Assembly: GCF_016595675.1 (NCBI RefSeq)
Contig: NZ_JAENJH010000001.1
Span: 1,115,137-1,179,136 of the forward strand
Source of the DNA: Prauserella cavernicola
GTDB taxonomy: Bacteria; Actinomycetota; Actinomycetes; Mycobacteriales; Pseudonocardiaceae
DNA length: 64,000 bases
Direction of reading: 5' to 3'
Shown here: in pieces, positions 26,474-34,984 of the stretch
Numbering within the stretch: the stretch's first letter is position 1
How the letters are laid out: every line of letters begins with the position of its first letter
The notes under the pieces: generated by a model
Database searches by the model: none
The model's input: the letters and a program-made list of their open reading frames with translations, nothing else
Told to the model about the DNA's origin: nothing
Position numbers and translations under genes: made by a program

Positions 26474-27244
26474 TCAGGCGTGCGACTGCTCCGCGATCCG
26501 TTCCAGCGTCCGGCGCGAGGCGTCCGACATCTCGGCTGGCACGGCCAGTTCGGTGAGGTACTCGACGACCGAGCTCATCTCGTGGGCACGGCGCAGCGCG
26601 TGCTGGCGGGTGCCCGTCTCGAACCGGTCGATCATGCGTCCCTCGCCCGCGAGCTGACCGGCGATCTGGGCGCGCACCCAGCCTTCACAGCCCGCCGCGC
26701 GGCCAGCCTCGAGCGTCTCGACGACCACCACCGCGAGGCTCTTCATCAGCACGCTGCGCAGGAGCTTGCGCGAGGTGGCGTCGCCTGCCGCGCCGTCGAT
26801 GTGTTCCACGTCGGAACCCAGTGAGCGCAGGAACTCCGCCACCTCCGGCGCCGCCGAGCCGCTGACGATCGTGTCGGTCGCGGCACCCTTCATCGGGACG
26901 GGGCCGAGGATCGCGACGTCGGCGAACCCGGCGCCGCCCGCCTCGATCAGGGCGGCGGCCTCGGCCATCACACCGGGCGAGGCGGTGGTGAAGTCCGCGT
27001 ACACCGCGCCCGCGCCGAGCTCGCCCGCGCACTCCCGCGCGATCGTCAGGCTCAGGCTCGCGCCGGTGAGCACCACCACGAGCTCGGCGTGCGCCAGCAG
27101 TTCCGGCAGCGACTCCACCCTGCGCACGCCGTCGGGCGTCGGCACGGGCCCCGGGTCGTGCCCCACGACGTCGTGGCCGGCGCGCACGGCGTCGGCGGCG
27201 TAGCGGGACCCGGCCTCGCCCAGTCCCGCGAATCCGATCTTCAT
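26474..27244 (-). CDS. NAD(P)-dependent dehydrogenase (6PGDH / 3-hydroxyisobutyrate dehydrogenase superfamily, DUF1932)
   Basis: A 256-residue oxidoreductase. The NAD-binding Rossmann start is KIGFAGLGEAGSRYAADAVRAGH. VYADFTTASPGVMAEAAALI follows, then VAILGPVPMKGAATDTIVSG. A C-terminal helical DUF1932 domain contains KLLRSVLMKSLAVVVVETLEA, with the family's catalytic-type lysine region. It is the last gene of the TRAP/RraA/IclR operon, 34 bases after the IclR gene. It probably oxidises or reduces a hydroxy-dicarboxylate-like intermediate, but the substrate is not shown by sequence. Confidence 0.87.
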   Translation of the reverse strand: MKIGFAGLGEAGSRYAADAVRAGHDVVGHDPGPVPTPDGVRRVESLPELLAHAELVVVLTGASLSLTIARECAGELGAGAVYADFTTASPGVMAEAAALIEAGGAGFADVAILGPVPMKGAATDTIVSGSAAPEVAEFLRSLGSDVEHIDGAAGDATSRKLLRSVLMKSLAVVVVETLEAGRAAGCEGWVRAQIAGQLAGEGRMIDRFETGTRQHALRRAHEMSSVVEYLTELAVPAEMSDASRRTLERIAEQSHA

Positions 27245-27278
27245 CTCTGTCTCCTCGTCTGGGGAACCCGGTGCGACG

Positions 27279-28019
27279 TCACGGGTTCACCGCCTGCGCG
27301 GCGCGGCGGAGCTCGGGCACCGAGCCCAGCAACCGCTCCGCGTCCACCGTCTCGGTCGGCCCGACCGCGGAGATCGCGCCGAGCACGGTGGCTGTCTGGT
27401 CGTACAACGGCACACTCACGCTGGCGAAGCCGATGTCGCGCTCCTCCACCGAGATGTGGTAGCCGTCGCGGCGGATCGCGGCGAGCTGCTCGCGGTACTC
27501 CGCCGGGCTGCCGGGAAGGTCGGGCAGCAGTTCCTCGGCCGTCTCCCGCGGCAGTGCCGCGAGGATCGTCTTGCCCGCGCCGACGTGCAGCGGGAGGCGT
27601 CGGCCCAGCGGCATCTGGTACCGCAGCGGGCTCTCCCCGTCCACCCGCAGCGTCAGCACCCTGGCGTTGCCGACGCGGACGTAGAGGTTGGTGGTGAGCC
27701 CGGTGGCCTCGGACAGCTGTTGCATGACGGGCCTGCAGCGGTTGCTCAACGGGTCGGTCAGCAGGAATCCGTTGGCCAGTCCCAGTGCCGCCGGGCCGAG
27801 CCGGTACTCACCGTGCTCGGCCACGACGAAGCCGCGCTGCTCCATGGCCCGCAGGATCCGCAACGTCGTCGCGTTCTGCAGGCCCGCCCCCGAGCTCAGG
27901 TCCACCAGCCGCAAGGGCCGGTCGCTGGTTTCGAGCAGTTCGAGCAGCTGGAAAGCCCTGTCCACGCTCCGGACGGTCGTGGAAGGCTGCTTGGCGGATT
28001 CCTCGGTCATGACCGACAT
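27279..28019 (-). CDS. IclR-family transcriptional regulator
   Basis: A 246-residue regulator. The N-terminal winged helix (about 15-80) has SVDRAFQLLELLETSDRPLRLVDLS and NATTLRILRAMEQRGFV. The C-terminal effector domain (about 95-240) has LPLHVGAGKTILAALPRE, RRDGYHISVEERDIGFASVSVPL and the closing ISAVGPTE. It lies inside the operon, between the RraA-like aldolase and the dehydrogenase, so it is likely a local regulator responding to the catabolite. ATGs at 28019 and 28010 are both possible, and neither has a strong ribosome site. Confidence 0.9.
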   Translation of the reverse strand: MSVMTEESAKQPSTTVRSVDRAFQLLELLETSDRPLRLVDLSSGAGLQNATTLRILRAMEQRGFVVAEHGEYRLGPAALGLANGFLLTDPLSNRCRPVMQQLSEATGLTTNLYVRVGNARVLTLRVDGESPLRYQMPLGRRLPLHVGAGKTILAALPRETAEELLPDLPGSPAEYREQLAAIRRDGYHISVEERDIGFASVSVPLYDQTATVLGAISAVGPTETVDAERLLGSVPELRRAAQAVNP

Positions 28020-28033
28020 TGTCACAGCCGCGA

Positions 28034-28654
28034 TCAGCTCCCGCGCTGGGCAACGGTGCGGGCTCGCGCGGCCTCCTCGTCGGCGTGCTTGCGCTCGGCG
28101 CGCTCCAGGACCTCCCGCGCCTCGGCCCACGGCACCACGGCGACGCCGTCGGAGTCGCCCAGCACGATGTCGCCGGGGCTCACGACCACCCCGCCGATCG
28201 CCACCGGAACCTGCTTGCGCCACGGCCCGTTCTTGTACGGGCCCGCCGGGCTGCTCGCGCGCGCGAAGACGGGGAAGCGCTCCGCCTCGAGGTCCTCGAT
28301 GTCGCGCACGGCTCCGTCGATCACCATGCCCGCGCACTCGGCGTTGATCAGCCGGTGTGCGATGAGCTCGCCGATCAGCGCCCGGTCGCGCACGCCGTGA
28401 CCGTTGACCACCAGCACCTCGCCCGGTCGCACGTCCGCGATGGACTCGTGGATGCCCTTGTTGTCACCACCCGCCACCTCGAGGGTGCGGGCCCTCGCCG
28501 TGAGGCGGGCGCCGCGCCACGTGGCGCCGATCCCGGCGTCGACGACGCCGAGCCGGTCCATCGAGTCGCCGACGTTGGCCACCGGCAGTGCCGCGAAGCG
28601 CTCCCGGATCCCGAGCCACTCGCGCTCGGCGTCATCGGTGTTGCTGTCGTTCAC
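28034..28654 (-). CDS. RraA-like / 4-hydroxy-4-methyl-2-oxoglutarate aldolase family protein
   Basis: A 206-residue protein of the RraA-like fold that includes HMG/CHA class II pyruvate aldolases. The family pattern is visible: VANVGDSMDRLGV, GGDNKGIHESIADVRPGEVLVVNGHG, AECAGMVIDGAVRDIEDLEA with the conserved Asp-Gly-x-x-Arg-Asp, and GGVVVSPGDIVLGDSDGVAVVP. The last motif favours the aldolase type over the RNase E inhibitor. It sits between a membrane pair and IclR, which fits pyruvate release from an imported keto-acid. Confidence 0.88.
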   Translation of the reverse strand: MNDSNTDDAEREWLGIRERFAALPVANVGDSMDRLGVVDAGIGATWRGARLTARARTLEVAGGDNKGIHESIADVRPGEVLVVNGHGVRDRALIGELIAHRLINAECAGMVIDGAVRDIEDLEAERFPVFARASSPAGPYKNGPWRKQVPVAIGGVVVSPGDIVLGDSDGVAVVPWAEAREVLERAERKHADEEAARARTVAQRGS

Positions 28655-28720
28655 GTCGTTCCTTTCGGTTGTCGGTGCTGTCTGGTGCTATCTGGTGTTG
28701 TCGGTGCGGTCCGGTGGCGG

Positions 28721-28996
28721 CTAGTCGCCGGGCTTGTAGCCGTGGACGTAGGCGAGCAGCAGGGTCCACATGCCCAGCAGCGCGGCGGTGCCGAAGACCC
28801 ACGGGCTCAGCACGTCCCACGCCCCGCTCACGAATCCGCCGCTCACCGCGACGAGCCCGGCGATCTGGGACAGCACGAGGACGGCGCCGAGCAGCAGCAT
28901 CACGACGAGCAGCACCACGAAGACCGCGGTGGTCGCCGTCATCGCCTTCTGGCGGACGGGGCCGGGCGTGGGCCCGGTGGGTTCGGTGTGGGACAC
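28721..28996 (-). CDS. small two-helix membrane protein, probable partner of the TRAP-like permease
   Basis: A 91-residue protein from the GTG at 28996. After a short polar N-terminus it has two long hydrophobic helices (about 23-47 and 58-83) and a tail HGYKPGD. It lies 32 bases downstream of the TRAP-like large permease and upstream of the aldolase, all on one strand. It may take the role of the small TRAP subunit (DctQ), but true DctQ proteins have four helices, so I leave the function open. Confidence 0.7.
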   Translation of the reverse strand: MSHTEPTGPTPGPVRQKAMTATTAVFVVLLVVMLLLGAVLVLSQIAGLVAVSGGFVSGAWDVLSPWVFGTAALLGMWTLLLAYVHGYKPGD

Positions 28997-29028
28997 GATG
29001 CGCGTTCCTCCTCGACGGTTCGGGTGGC

Positions 29029-30375
29029 TCAGTGCGGCACGGGTAGCCAGCCCGGCCCGATCAGCGTGGCGATGACCAGGAAGGGCAGGACGTAGAGCAC
29101 GATCAGCGGCACGAAGGTCCGCACCGGGTTGACGCCCGCGATGCCCGTGGCGATGTAGATCGCCGACGCTCCGGGTGGTGAGGCGCCCTCGGTGGAGGCG
29201 GCGACCAGCACGACGCAGCCGGCCAGCACGGGGTGCACTCCCGACGCGACGAGCACGCTGAAGCCGATGCCGCCGATGGTCGCGATCGTGGCGGTCGAGC
29301 TCAGTGGTCCCGCCACTAGCACCACGAGCACGGCGACGATGAAGGACATGACGGCCGGGCTCGCGTCGAGGCCGATGAGCACCTCGGAGAGCTGTTCGGC
29401 CAGGCCCAGCTCGGTGAGCACCGCGCCACCGGCGAAGGCGAACACCAGGGTGGCGCCGATGTCGCGGTAGCGCGGCGCGCACTTGGCGACGAAGCCGAAC
29501 CACTCGGTGCGCGTCTTCGGCAGCTGACGCCAGCCCACCACCAGCGCGAATAGCCCGAGCAGGACGGGGATCCACACCACGATGCTGATCGAGTCCATCG
29601 CGACCTCACCGACCGCGCTCGTCACCAGGTCCCCGGTCGGGCCGAGCGTGACCAGCATGGGAATGAGGATTCCGAGGAACACCAGCAGCGAGGTCCAGCC
29701 CCGCCGCAGCGACGTGCGCAGCGGCGAGATCAGCTCGGGGTCCAGCCGGTCGATCTTGTGGCGCCGCACGAAGAAGTACACGACGAGCAGGCGCCACAGC
29801 ACGCACCAGGCGGCGGCGACGAACATCGCGGGCAGCAGCTGGTCGGTGCTCAGGTACGGCGAGACCGTGCCGAGGCCCACGAGGATGAAGAACGACGCGC
29901 TGGGCGGGATCACCGTGCCGTTGCCCGCGTTGCCGGCGACCATCGTCGCGGCGACCTCCGGCGGCCACTTCGACCGCTTCATCCACGGGATCGCCACCGC
30001 GCCCATGGTCGCCGCGTTCGCCGAACCGGAGTGCGCGACGGAGCCGAACAGGGCGGAGCCCGCGGTGGCGACGTAGCCCGCCCCTCCCCGGAACCTGCCC
30101 AGCAGGGAGTTCAGCACCTCGATCTGCCGGTCGACCACGCCCGAGGCCGACAGCAGGAAGCCGATGAAGGTGAAGGCCAGCGCGGCGAACACGATCTCCT
30201 GCGAGAACGCGGCCCGCATTCCCTCCCCGACCAGGTCGAGGAAGGCGGATCCGCCGAACCCGCAGACCACGAGGAAGCCGACGATCATGGCCTCCCCGAT
30301 GCCACGGCGCAGCACCACGCTCCACACCACGATCACCGTGATGTAGGCGGCGAGCGCCCAGACTGCTGTGCCCAT
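29029..30375 (-). CDS. TRAP transporter large permease-like protein (DctM family)
   Basis: A 448-residue membrane protein with about 12 hydrophobic segments. Family marks of DctM-type permeases are HSGSANAATMGAVAIPWMKR, NAGNGTVIPPSASFFILVG and the later GPLSSTATIATIGGIGFSVL with GASPPGASAIYIATGIA. It should import a small acid using an ion gradient. No DctP-type binding protein is found nearby, which is unusual for TRAP. It starts at 30375 behind GAGGGGAA and is the first gene of the operon down to the dehydrogenase at 26474. Confidence 0.85.
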   Translation of the reverse strand: MGTAVWALAAYITVIVVWSVVLRRGIGEAMIVGFLVVCGFGGSAFLDLVGEGMRAAFSQEIVFAALAFTFIGFLLSASGVVDRQIEVLNSLLGRFRGGAGYVATAGSALFGSVAHSGSANAATMGAVAIPWMKRSKWPPEVAATMVAGNAGNGTVIPPSASFFILVGLGTVSPYLSTDQLLPAMFVAAAWCVLWRLLVVYFFVRRHKIDRLDPELISPLRTSLRRGWTSLLVFLGILIPMLVTLGPTGDLVTSAVGEVAMDSISIVVWIPVLLGLFALVVGWRQLPKTRTEWFGFVAKCAPRYRDIGATLVFAFAGGAVLTELGLAEQLSEVLIGLDASPAVMSFIVAVLVVLVAGPLSSTATIATIGGIGFSVLVASGVHPVLAGCVVLVAASTEGASPPGASAIYIATGIAGVNPVRTFVPLIVLYVLPFLVIATLIGPGWLPVPH

Positions 30376-30402
30376 GTCGACCTGGTTCCCCTCGTCGTCG
30401 AG

Positions 30403-30429
30403 AGTTCACTAGATGAACTATTAGTTCAT
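30403..30429. promoter_or_regulatory. interleaved dyads with three AGTTCA half-sites upstream of the TRAP operon
   Basis: AGTTCA (30403-30408), TGAACT (30414-30419) and AGTTCAT (30423-30429) form two overlapping dyads. The second, ATGAACT-ATT-AGTTCAT (30413-30429), is perfect. The stretch is unusually AT-rich for this genome. It lies 28 bases upstream of the permease start and 170 bases from the divergent TetR gene, the likely binding protein. Confidence 0.65.
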
Positions 30430-30598
30430 AACTGAATTCGGTCGAGAGTATGTCCAGCGCTGACGTCTCGCGTCAAGTGATTCCCGGAAAGCCCGTGAAG
30501 TGACCACTGTGGACGGTCACCGCCGGGGCACGACCGGACGACGTCGGCAACGCCGGTATCGTGCGGGGCATGACTGTGGAGTTCGCGCGGGTGACGTC

Positions 30599-31201
30599 GT
30601 GACCGGTCCGGTTCCGCGCGTCCGGCGCGACGAGGTGCGACGGCGGCTGCTCGACGCCGCGGCCGTGGTGTTCGCCGAGCGCGGCTACCAGGCCGCGCGG
30701 CTCGACGAGATCGCCCACGCCGCCGGCTTCACCAAGGGCGCGGTCTACTCGAACTTCGCGGGCAAGCACGCCCTGCTCGCCGAGCTGATCGACCAGCACG
30801 TCCGCACCGAGTTCGCGGTGAACGCCGACGAGATCCGCGCCAGGAACCGGCCCGACCAGGCGCTCGAGGACATCGCAGGGGCCTTCGCGGCCGGCATCGT
30901 CGAGGAGGGCACCTGGACCCGGCTGCTCGTGGAGATCGCCCAGCAGGCAGGCCACGACGCGGACGTGCGCGAGGTCTACGTCGGCGTGCGCAGGACGCTG
31001 CGCGACGAGCTGGCCGCCGCGCTGACCAAGGCGTTCGACGAGCTCGGCATCGAGCTCGCGGTGCCGGCGCAGCAGCTGGCCCTGACGCTGCAGTCGTTGC
31101 GACTGGGTCTCGCGCTCGAGCACGGCACCGACCCGGAACAGGCCGATCTGGCCGCCATCCGGGCCGTCTTCACCGACACGCTGCGGGGCCTCACCCGCTG
31201 A
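30599..31201 (+). CDS. TetR-family regulator, divergent from the TRAP-like operon
   Basis: A 200-residue TetR protein. The helix-turn-helix (about 10-57) reads RRRLLDAAAVVFAERGYQAARLDEIAHAAGFTKGAVYSNFAGK, given here by FAERGYQ and FTKGAVYSNF. A helical effector domain follows, with LRLGLALEHGTDPEQ. The GTG at 30599 gives a typical N-terminus, although its ribosome site is weak. It is transcribed away from the TRAP-like permease and is the likely binder of the AGTTCA dyads. Confidence 0.85.
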   Translation: MTGPVPRVRRDEVRRRLLDAAAVVFAERGYQAARLDEIAHAAGFTKGAVYSNFAGKHALLAELIDQHVRTEFAVNADEIRARNRPDQALEDIAGAFAAGIVEEGTWTRLLVEIAQQAGHDADVREVYVGVRRTLRDELAAALTKAFDELGIELAVPAQQLALTLQSLRLGLALEHGTDPEQADLAAIRAVFTDTLRGLTR

Positions 31202-31312
31202 GTTCCGCCGCACTGCACGAGGCCCGTCCCGAACTTACGATTGGCCGGTGACCCACCGGACCGACCGAAGGGGACCGAGGTCCCCGCGTACTGCCCTGCC
31301 CCGGCGCGCGGG

Positions 31313-32809
31313 ATGAGCGCTCCGGCACCGCTGTGGTTGTTCGCCGACCAGCTCGGCCCGCATTTCCACGGCACCGCGGACCTGCGCGACCGCGAGGTCC
31401 TGCTGATCCGGTCGAGCGCCGCGTTCGCCCGCAAGCCGTTCCACCGGCAGAAGATGCACCTGGTGGAGGCCGGGATGCGGCGGCTCGCCGAGGACCTGGG
31501 CGAGCGCGCGCGGATCATCGACGCGCGGACCTACACCGAGGGCCTGCGCCGGTTCGGCCGCCCCGTGGTGGTCCACGAACCCGGTTCGCACGCGGCCGAC
31601 GCGCTCGTGCGCAGGCTGCGCGACCAGGGCATGGTAGAGGAAATCCTGCCCACGCCAGGATTCGCGTTGTCCAAAGCGGACTTCGCGGAGTGGGTGTCCG
31701 GTCGCAGGCGCTTTCTCATGGAGGACTTCTACCGCGACCAGCGCCGCCGCTTCGGCGTGCTGCTGGAAGCCGACGAGCAGCCCGTGGGCGGCAAGTGGAA
31801 CTACGACCACGACAACCGCCACCCGCCACCCGGCCAGGCCACGCTGCCGGTGCCCGCGCCCTATCGGCCGCAGGAGAACGAGATCGACGAGCGGGTGCGC
31901 GCCGATCTCGACCGGGCGGAGCGCGACGGCGCCATCCGGCCCGTCGGTGTGGACGGCCCTCGCCGGTTCGCGGTGGGACACGACGAGGCCCGCCGGGCGC
32001 TGCGCCGGTTCCTCGACCACCGGCTGCCCACGTTCGGCCCGCACCAGGACGCCATGCTCGGCGGCGACTGGGCGATGTCGCACGCGCTGCTGTCGGTGCC
32101 GCTCAACCTCGGTCTGCTCGACCCGCTCGACGTCGCGCGCGAGGCCGAGCAGTGCTACCGCTCCGGCGACGCACCCCTGGCCAGCGTCGAGGGCTTCATT
32201 CGGCAGGTGCTCGGCTGGCGGGAATGGGTGTGGCACCTCTACTGGCACCTCGGCCCGGACTACCTGCGCCGCAACAAACTCCAGGCGCGCCGCACGCTTC
32301 CGGACTGGTGGTGGCGGCTCGACGCCGACGCCATCGAGGCGTCCTGTCTGCGCACGGCACTCGCCGGGGTGCGCGACCGCGGCTACGCCCATCACATCGA
32401 ACGGCTGATGGTGCTGGGCAACCACGCGCTGCAACGCGGCTACGACCCGGCCGAGCTGAACCGGTGGTTCGCCACGGCGTTCGTCGACGGGTTCCCGTGG
32501 GTGATGCCCGCGAACGTGATCGGCATGAGCCAGTACGCCGACGGCGGGATCGTCGCCACCAAGCCGTACGCCTCGGGCGGCGCCTACATCAACCGCATGA
32601 GCGATCACTGTCGCGGCTGCGCGTTCGACCCGAAGCAGCGGGTCGGCGAGGACGCGTGCCCGTTCACCGCCGGGTACTGGGCGTTCCTCGATCGCAACGA
32701 GGAACGGCTCCGGGGCAACCCGCGCCTGCGCCAACCACTCAACGGCCTGCGCCGGCTGGCCGACCTGCCCGCGGTCGTGGAGCAGGAAGCCGCCCGCGAC
32801 CGGTTCTGA
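31313..32809 (+). CDS. phrB: iron-sulfur bacterial (6-4) photolyase / cryptochrome (PhrB / FeS-BCP)
   Basis: A 498-residue cryptochrome/photolyase-related protein of the FeS-BCP group, which repairs (6-4) photoproducts with light using FAD and a 4Fe-4S cluster. The start LWLFADQLGPHF is typical. KWNYDHDNR is present, and the FAD region includes VLGWREWVWHLYWHLGPDYL and FVDGFPWVMPANVIGMSQYADGG. Four cysteines at 345, 433, 436 and 449 (SCLRTAL, HCRGCAFD, DACPFT) match the spacing of the cluster ligands in Agrobacterium PhrB. The ATG at 31313 fits the family start. An SDR gene follows after 17 bases. Confidence 0.93.
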   Translation: MSAPAPLWLFADQLGPHFHGTADLRDREVLLIRSSAAFARKPFHRQKMHLVEAGMRRLAEDLGERARIIDARTYTEGLRRFGRPVVVHEPGSHAADALVRRLRDQGMVEEILPTPGFALSKADFAEWVSGRRRFLMEDFYRDQRRRFGVLLEADEQPVGGKWNYDHDNRHPPPGQATLPVPAPYRPQENEIDERVRADLDRAERDGAIRPVGVDGPRRFAVGHDEARRALRRFLDHRLPTFGPHQDAMLGGDWAMSHALLSVPLNLGLLDPLDVAREAEQCYRSGDAPLASVEGFIRQVLGWREWVWHLYWHLGPDYLRRNKLQARRTLPDWWWRLDADAIEASCLRTALAGVRDRGYAHHIERLMVLGNHALQRGYDPAELNRWFATAFVDGFPWVMPANVIGMSQYADGGIVATKPYASGGAYINRMSDHCRGCAFDPKQRVGEDACPFTAGYWAFLDRNEERLRGNPRLRQPLNGLRRLADLPAVVEQEAARDRF

Positions 32810-32826
32810 CACTCCTGGAGGATTTC

Positions 32827-33756
32827 TTGCTCGACACCCTGCTGGACCGCACGGTCGTGCTCGGCTACTCGCGCTGGGGCTACCGCCTGCGGCGGCGCGG
32901 CTGGGCGCAGGACGACCCGCCCGCGGGCTCGTTGCGCGGCAAGGTCGTTCTCGTCACCGGCGCCAGCTCCGGCCTCGGCGAGGCCGCGGCCATCGACCTC
33001 GCCAAGCTGGGCGCGGCGGTGGTGCTGGTGGTGCGCAACGTCGAACGCGGCGAGCGCACCCTGGAACGCGTCCGCGAGGCCGTGCCGGAGGCCGACGTCA
33101 GCACCGCCCGCTGCGACCTCTCCGACCCCGGGTCGGTGCGGGAGTTCGCCGCCACGCGGTCGCGGGTGGACGTGCTGCTGCACAACGCCGGGGTGCTGCC
33201 GAAGGAGCGCACGGAGAACGCCGACGGGCACGAGCTGACGCTGGCCACTCACGTGCTCGGCCCGTTGCTGCTGACCGAGCTGCTGCGGCCCGTGCTGCGC
33301 GAGTCCGCCGACGCGCGGGTGATCCTGATGTCGTCGGGCGGGATGTACACGCAGGCGCTCGCCGTCGACGACCCCGAGTACCGCCAGGGCACCTTCCGCG
33401 GCGCGACGGCCTACGCGCGCACCAAGCGGATGCAGGCCGAGCTCACGCCGCTGCTGTCACAGCGCTGGTCCGGCGACGGCATCGGCGCGTACTGCCTGCA
33501 TCCCGGCTGGGCAGACACCCCCGGCGTCGCCGACTCGCTGCCCGGCTTCCAGCGGCTGACCAGCAAGCTCCTGCGCACGCCCGCCGAAGGCGCCGACACG
33601 GCGGTGTGGCTGGCGGCGACCAGGCCCGCGCCACCGTCGGGCCGGTTCTGGCACGACCGCCGCGAGCGTCCGCTGCACCTGCTGCCGCGCACCCGGCCCG
33701 CGGCGGGCCAGCGGGAGCGGCTGCTGCGGTACTGCCTCGAGGCGATCGGTCTCTGA
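32827..33756 (+). CDS. short-chain dehydrogenase/reductase (DHRS-12 / retinol-dehydrogenase-like)
   Basis: A 309-residue SDR. The cofactor motif VVLVTGASSGLGEAAAIDLA is preceded by an N-terminal extension (about 40 residues, GYSRWGYRLRRRGW). Also present are DVLLHNAGVLP, ILMSSGGMYTQAL and the catalytic Tyr-x-x-x-Lys in AYARTKRMQAEL. It starts at the TTG at 32827 behind GGAGGA and directly follows the photolyase gene. The extension and pattern resemble eukaryote-type DHRS12 proteins, and SDRs of this type often sit beside photolyases. The substrate is unknown. Confidence 0.85.
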   Translation: MLDTLLDRTVVLGYSRWGYRLRRRGWAQDDPPAGSLRGKVVLVTGASSGLGEAAAIDLAKLGAAVVLVVRNVERGERTLERVREAVPEADVSTARCDLSDPGSVREFAATRSRVDVLLHNAGVLPKERTENADGHELTLATHVLGPLLLTELLRPVLRESADARVILMSSGGMYTQALAVDDPEYRQGTFRGATAYARTKRMQAELTPLLSQRWSGDGIGAYCLHPGWADTPGVADSLPGFQRLTSKLLRTPAEGADTAVWLAATRPAPPSGRFWHDRRERPLHLLPRTRPAAGQRERLLRYCLEAIGL

Positions 33757-33765
33757 CAGCAGTCG

Positions 33766-34037
33766 TCAGCGTGCGATGAAGTCCAGCAGGACCTCGTTGA
33801 ACCGCGCCGCGTGAGGCGCGCCCTCGACCACCACCAGCCCGCTGTCACGGATCGCCGCACCGGTCGCAGGCGATCACGCGAATGGCCCGCCGACACGAGC
33901 GCGGGCACCCGGAACTCCCAGGAACTGCTGCTCAACGGCCGGCCGTGGATCAGCACCACGGGAGCTCCCGAGCCGTGGTCCTGATAGGACAGCTCGACGG
34001 GGGTGTTTCCGTCGGTTCCCACGGTCATGGTGGGCAC
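33766..34037 (-). pseudogene. decayed alpha/beta hydrolase (non-haem haloperoxidase type) with internal deletion
   Basis: The 5' part, from GTG at 34037 behind GGAGGAACG, encodes TVGTDGNTPVELSYQDHGSG and VVLIHGRPLSSSSWEFRVPAL, the normal start of a haloperoxidase-like hydrolase. The frame is then lost at SAGHS. In another frame VIACDR of the next strand is still legible, and in a third frame the end SGLVVVEGAPHAARFNEVLLDFIAR and a stop are intact. About 190 middle residues, including the nucleophile elbow, are missing. The remaining catalytic His (GAPHA) cannot act alone, so the gene is dead. Confidence 0.8.
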
Positions 34038-34197
34038 GGCGCGTTCCTCCTGCGGCCTCGGGTGCGCGGATGGGCCGCCCGGTCGCCCGACCCGACCGGT
34101 GCCGAAACCCGGCCTCGTCCGAATCCGACCAATACGGACACGTGGCCACCACGAATTCCCGGTGAACGACGTCGCCTCGACACGGATCGGGAAGGTG

Positions 34198-34752
34198 ATG
34201 GAGACACCGGAGTCGTTGATCGAACAGGTGGCGAAGGGCGACAAGGACGCCTTCGCCGACCTGTACGACCAGCTCGCTGGCGCGGTCACCGGCATGGCCG
34301 CGCGTGTTCTGCGCAACCAGGCACACGCGGAAGAGGTGATGCAGGAGGCGTTCCTGGAGGTCTGGCGCAAGGCAGGCACGTACTCACCCGACCGGGGAAG
34401 CGTGCGGACGTGGGCACTCACGATCGCGCACCGGCGCGCGGTGGACCGGGTCCGCTCGGCGAACTCGGCGACCGAACGCGAGGTACGCGACGGGCTGGCC
34501 AACCCTCACCGGGACTTCGACGAGGTGTCGGACGCGGTGCTGGCCGGCTTCGAACGAGCGGAGGTCCGCACCGCGTTGCAGAGCCTGACCGCGCCACAGC
34601 GGCAGGCGATCGTCCTCGCCTACTTCGAGGGACACACCTACGCCGAGGTCGCGGTCCTGCTCGAGCTGCCAGTGGGCACCGTCAAGTCCCGAATGCGAGA
34701 GGGGCTGTTTCGACTGCGGACGAGTTTGGAGGTGTCCGGTGACGACGAATGA
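34198..34752 (+). CDS. sigK: ECF RNA polymerase sigma factor (SigK-like)
   Basis: A 184-residue ECF sigma factor. Region 2 (about 15-85) has DAFADLYDQLAGAVTGMAARVL, AEEVMQEAFLEVWRKA and SVRTWALTIAHRRAVDRVR. Region 4 (about 120-175) has LQSLTAPQRQAIVLAYFEGHTYAEVA and VGTVKSRMREGLFRLR. The pattern, with WxLTxAHRRAVDRVR, matches SigK of mycobacteria and relatives. The ATG at 34198 follows GGGAAGG. The anti-sigma gene overlaps its end by 14 bases, which is usual for sigK-rskA pairs. Confidence 0.87.
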   Translation: METPESLIEQVAKGDKDAFADLYDQLAGAVTGMAARVLRNQAHAEEVMQEAFLEVWRKAGTYSPDRGSVRTWALTIAHRRAVDRVRSANSATEREVRDGLANPHRDFDEVSDAVLAGFERAEVRTALQSLTAPQRQAIVLAYFEGHTYAEVAVLLELPVGTVKSRMREGLFRLRTSLEVSGDDE

Positions 34753-34984
34753 CGATCACTACGACCCTCACGGTCTGCTCGGCGCCTACGTGCTGGACGC
34801 CGTCACGGACACACAGCGAGAGCAGTTCGAGCAGCACCTCGAGCAGTGCCCACGCTGTGGAGAGGAGATCGACGAGCTGCGCGCGGCGGCGGCGTGGCTG
34901 GGCTCGGTGGTCCCGCGCACGCCACGTCCGGCGACGCGGGAGTTCCTACTGGACCAGCTCGACCGGACCCCGCAGGGCGACTGA
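34739..34984 (+). CDS. truncated zinc-binding anti-sigma factor (RskA-like N-terminal domain only)
   Basis: An 81-residue protein starting HYDPHGLLGAYVLDAVTDTQREQFEQHLEQCPRC. This is the N-terminal ZAS helix bundle with the HxxxCxxC zinc motif (HLEQCPRC). RskA-type anti-sigmas are about 230 residues with a membrane helix and an extracellular part. Both are absent here because the gene stops right after the domain. The GTG start overlaps the sigma gene, so pairing with the sigma factor is likely. It would be a soluble inhibitor that cannot sense from the membrane. Confidence 0.82.
   Translation: MTTNDDHYDPHGLLGAYVLDAVTDTQREQFEQHLEQCPRCGEEIDELRAAAAWLGSVVPRTPRPATREFLLDQLDRTPQGD

Noticed and set aside
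31333-33756. An 807-codon frame suggesting a photolyase-SDR fusion
   Set aside because: The first part is a shadow of the photolyase in another frame. The SDR has its own TTG start with GGAGGA at 32817.
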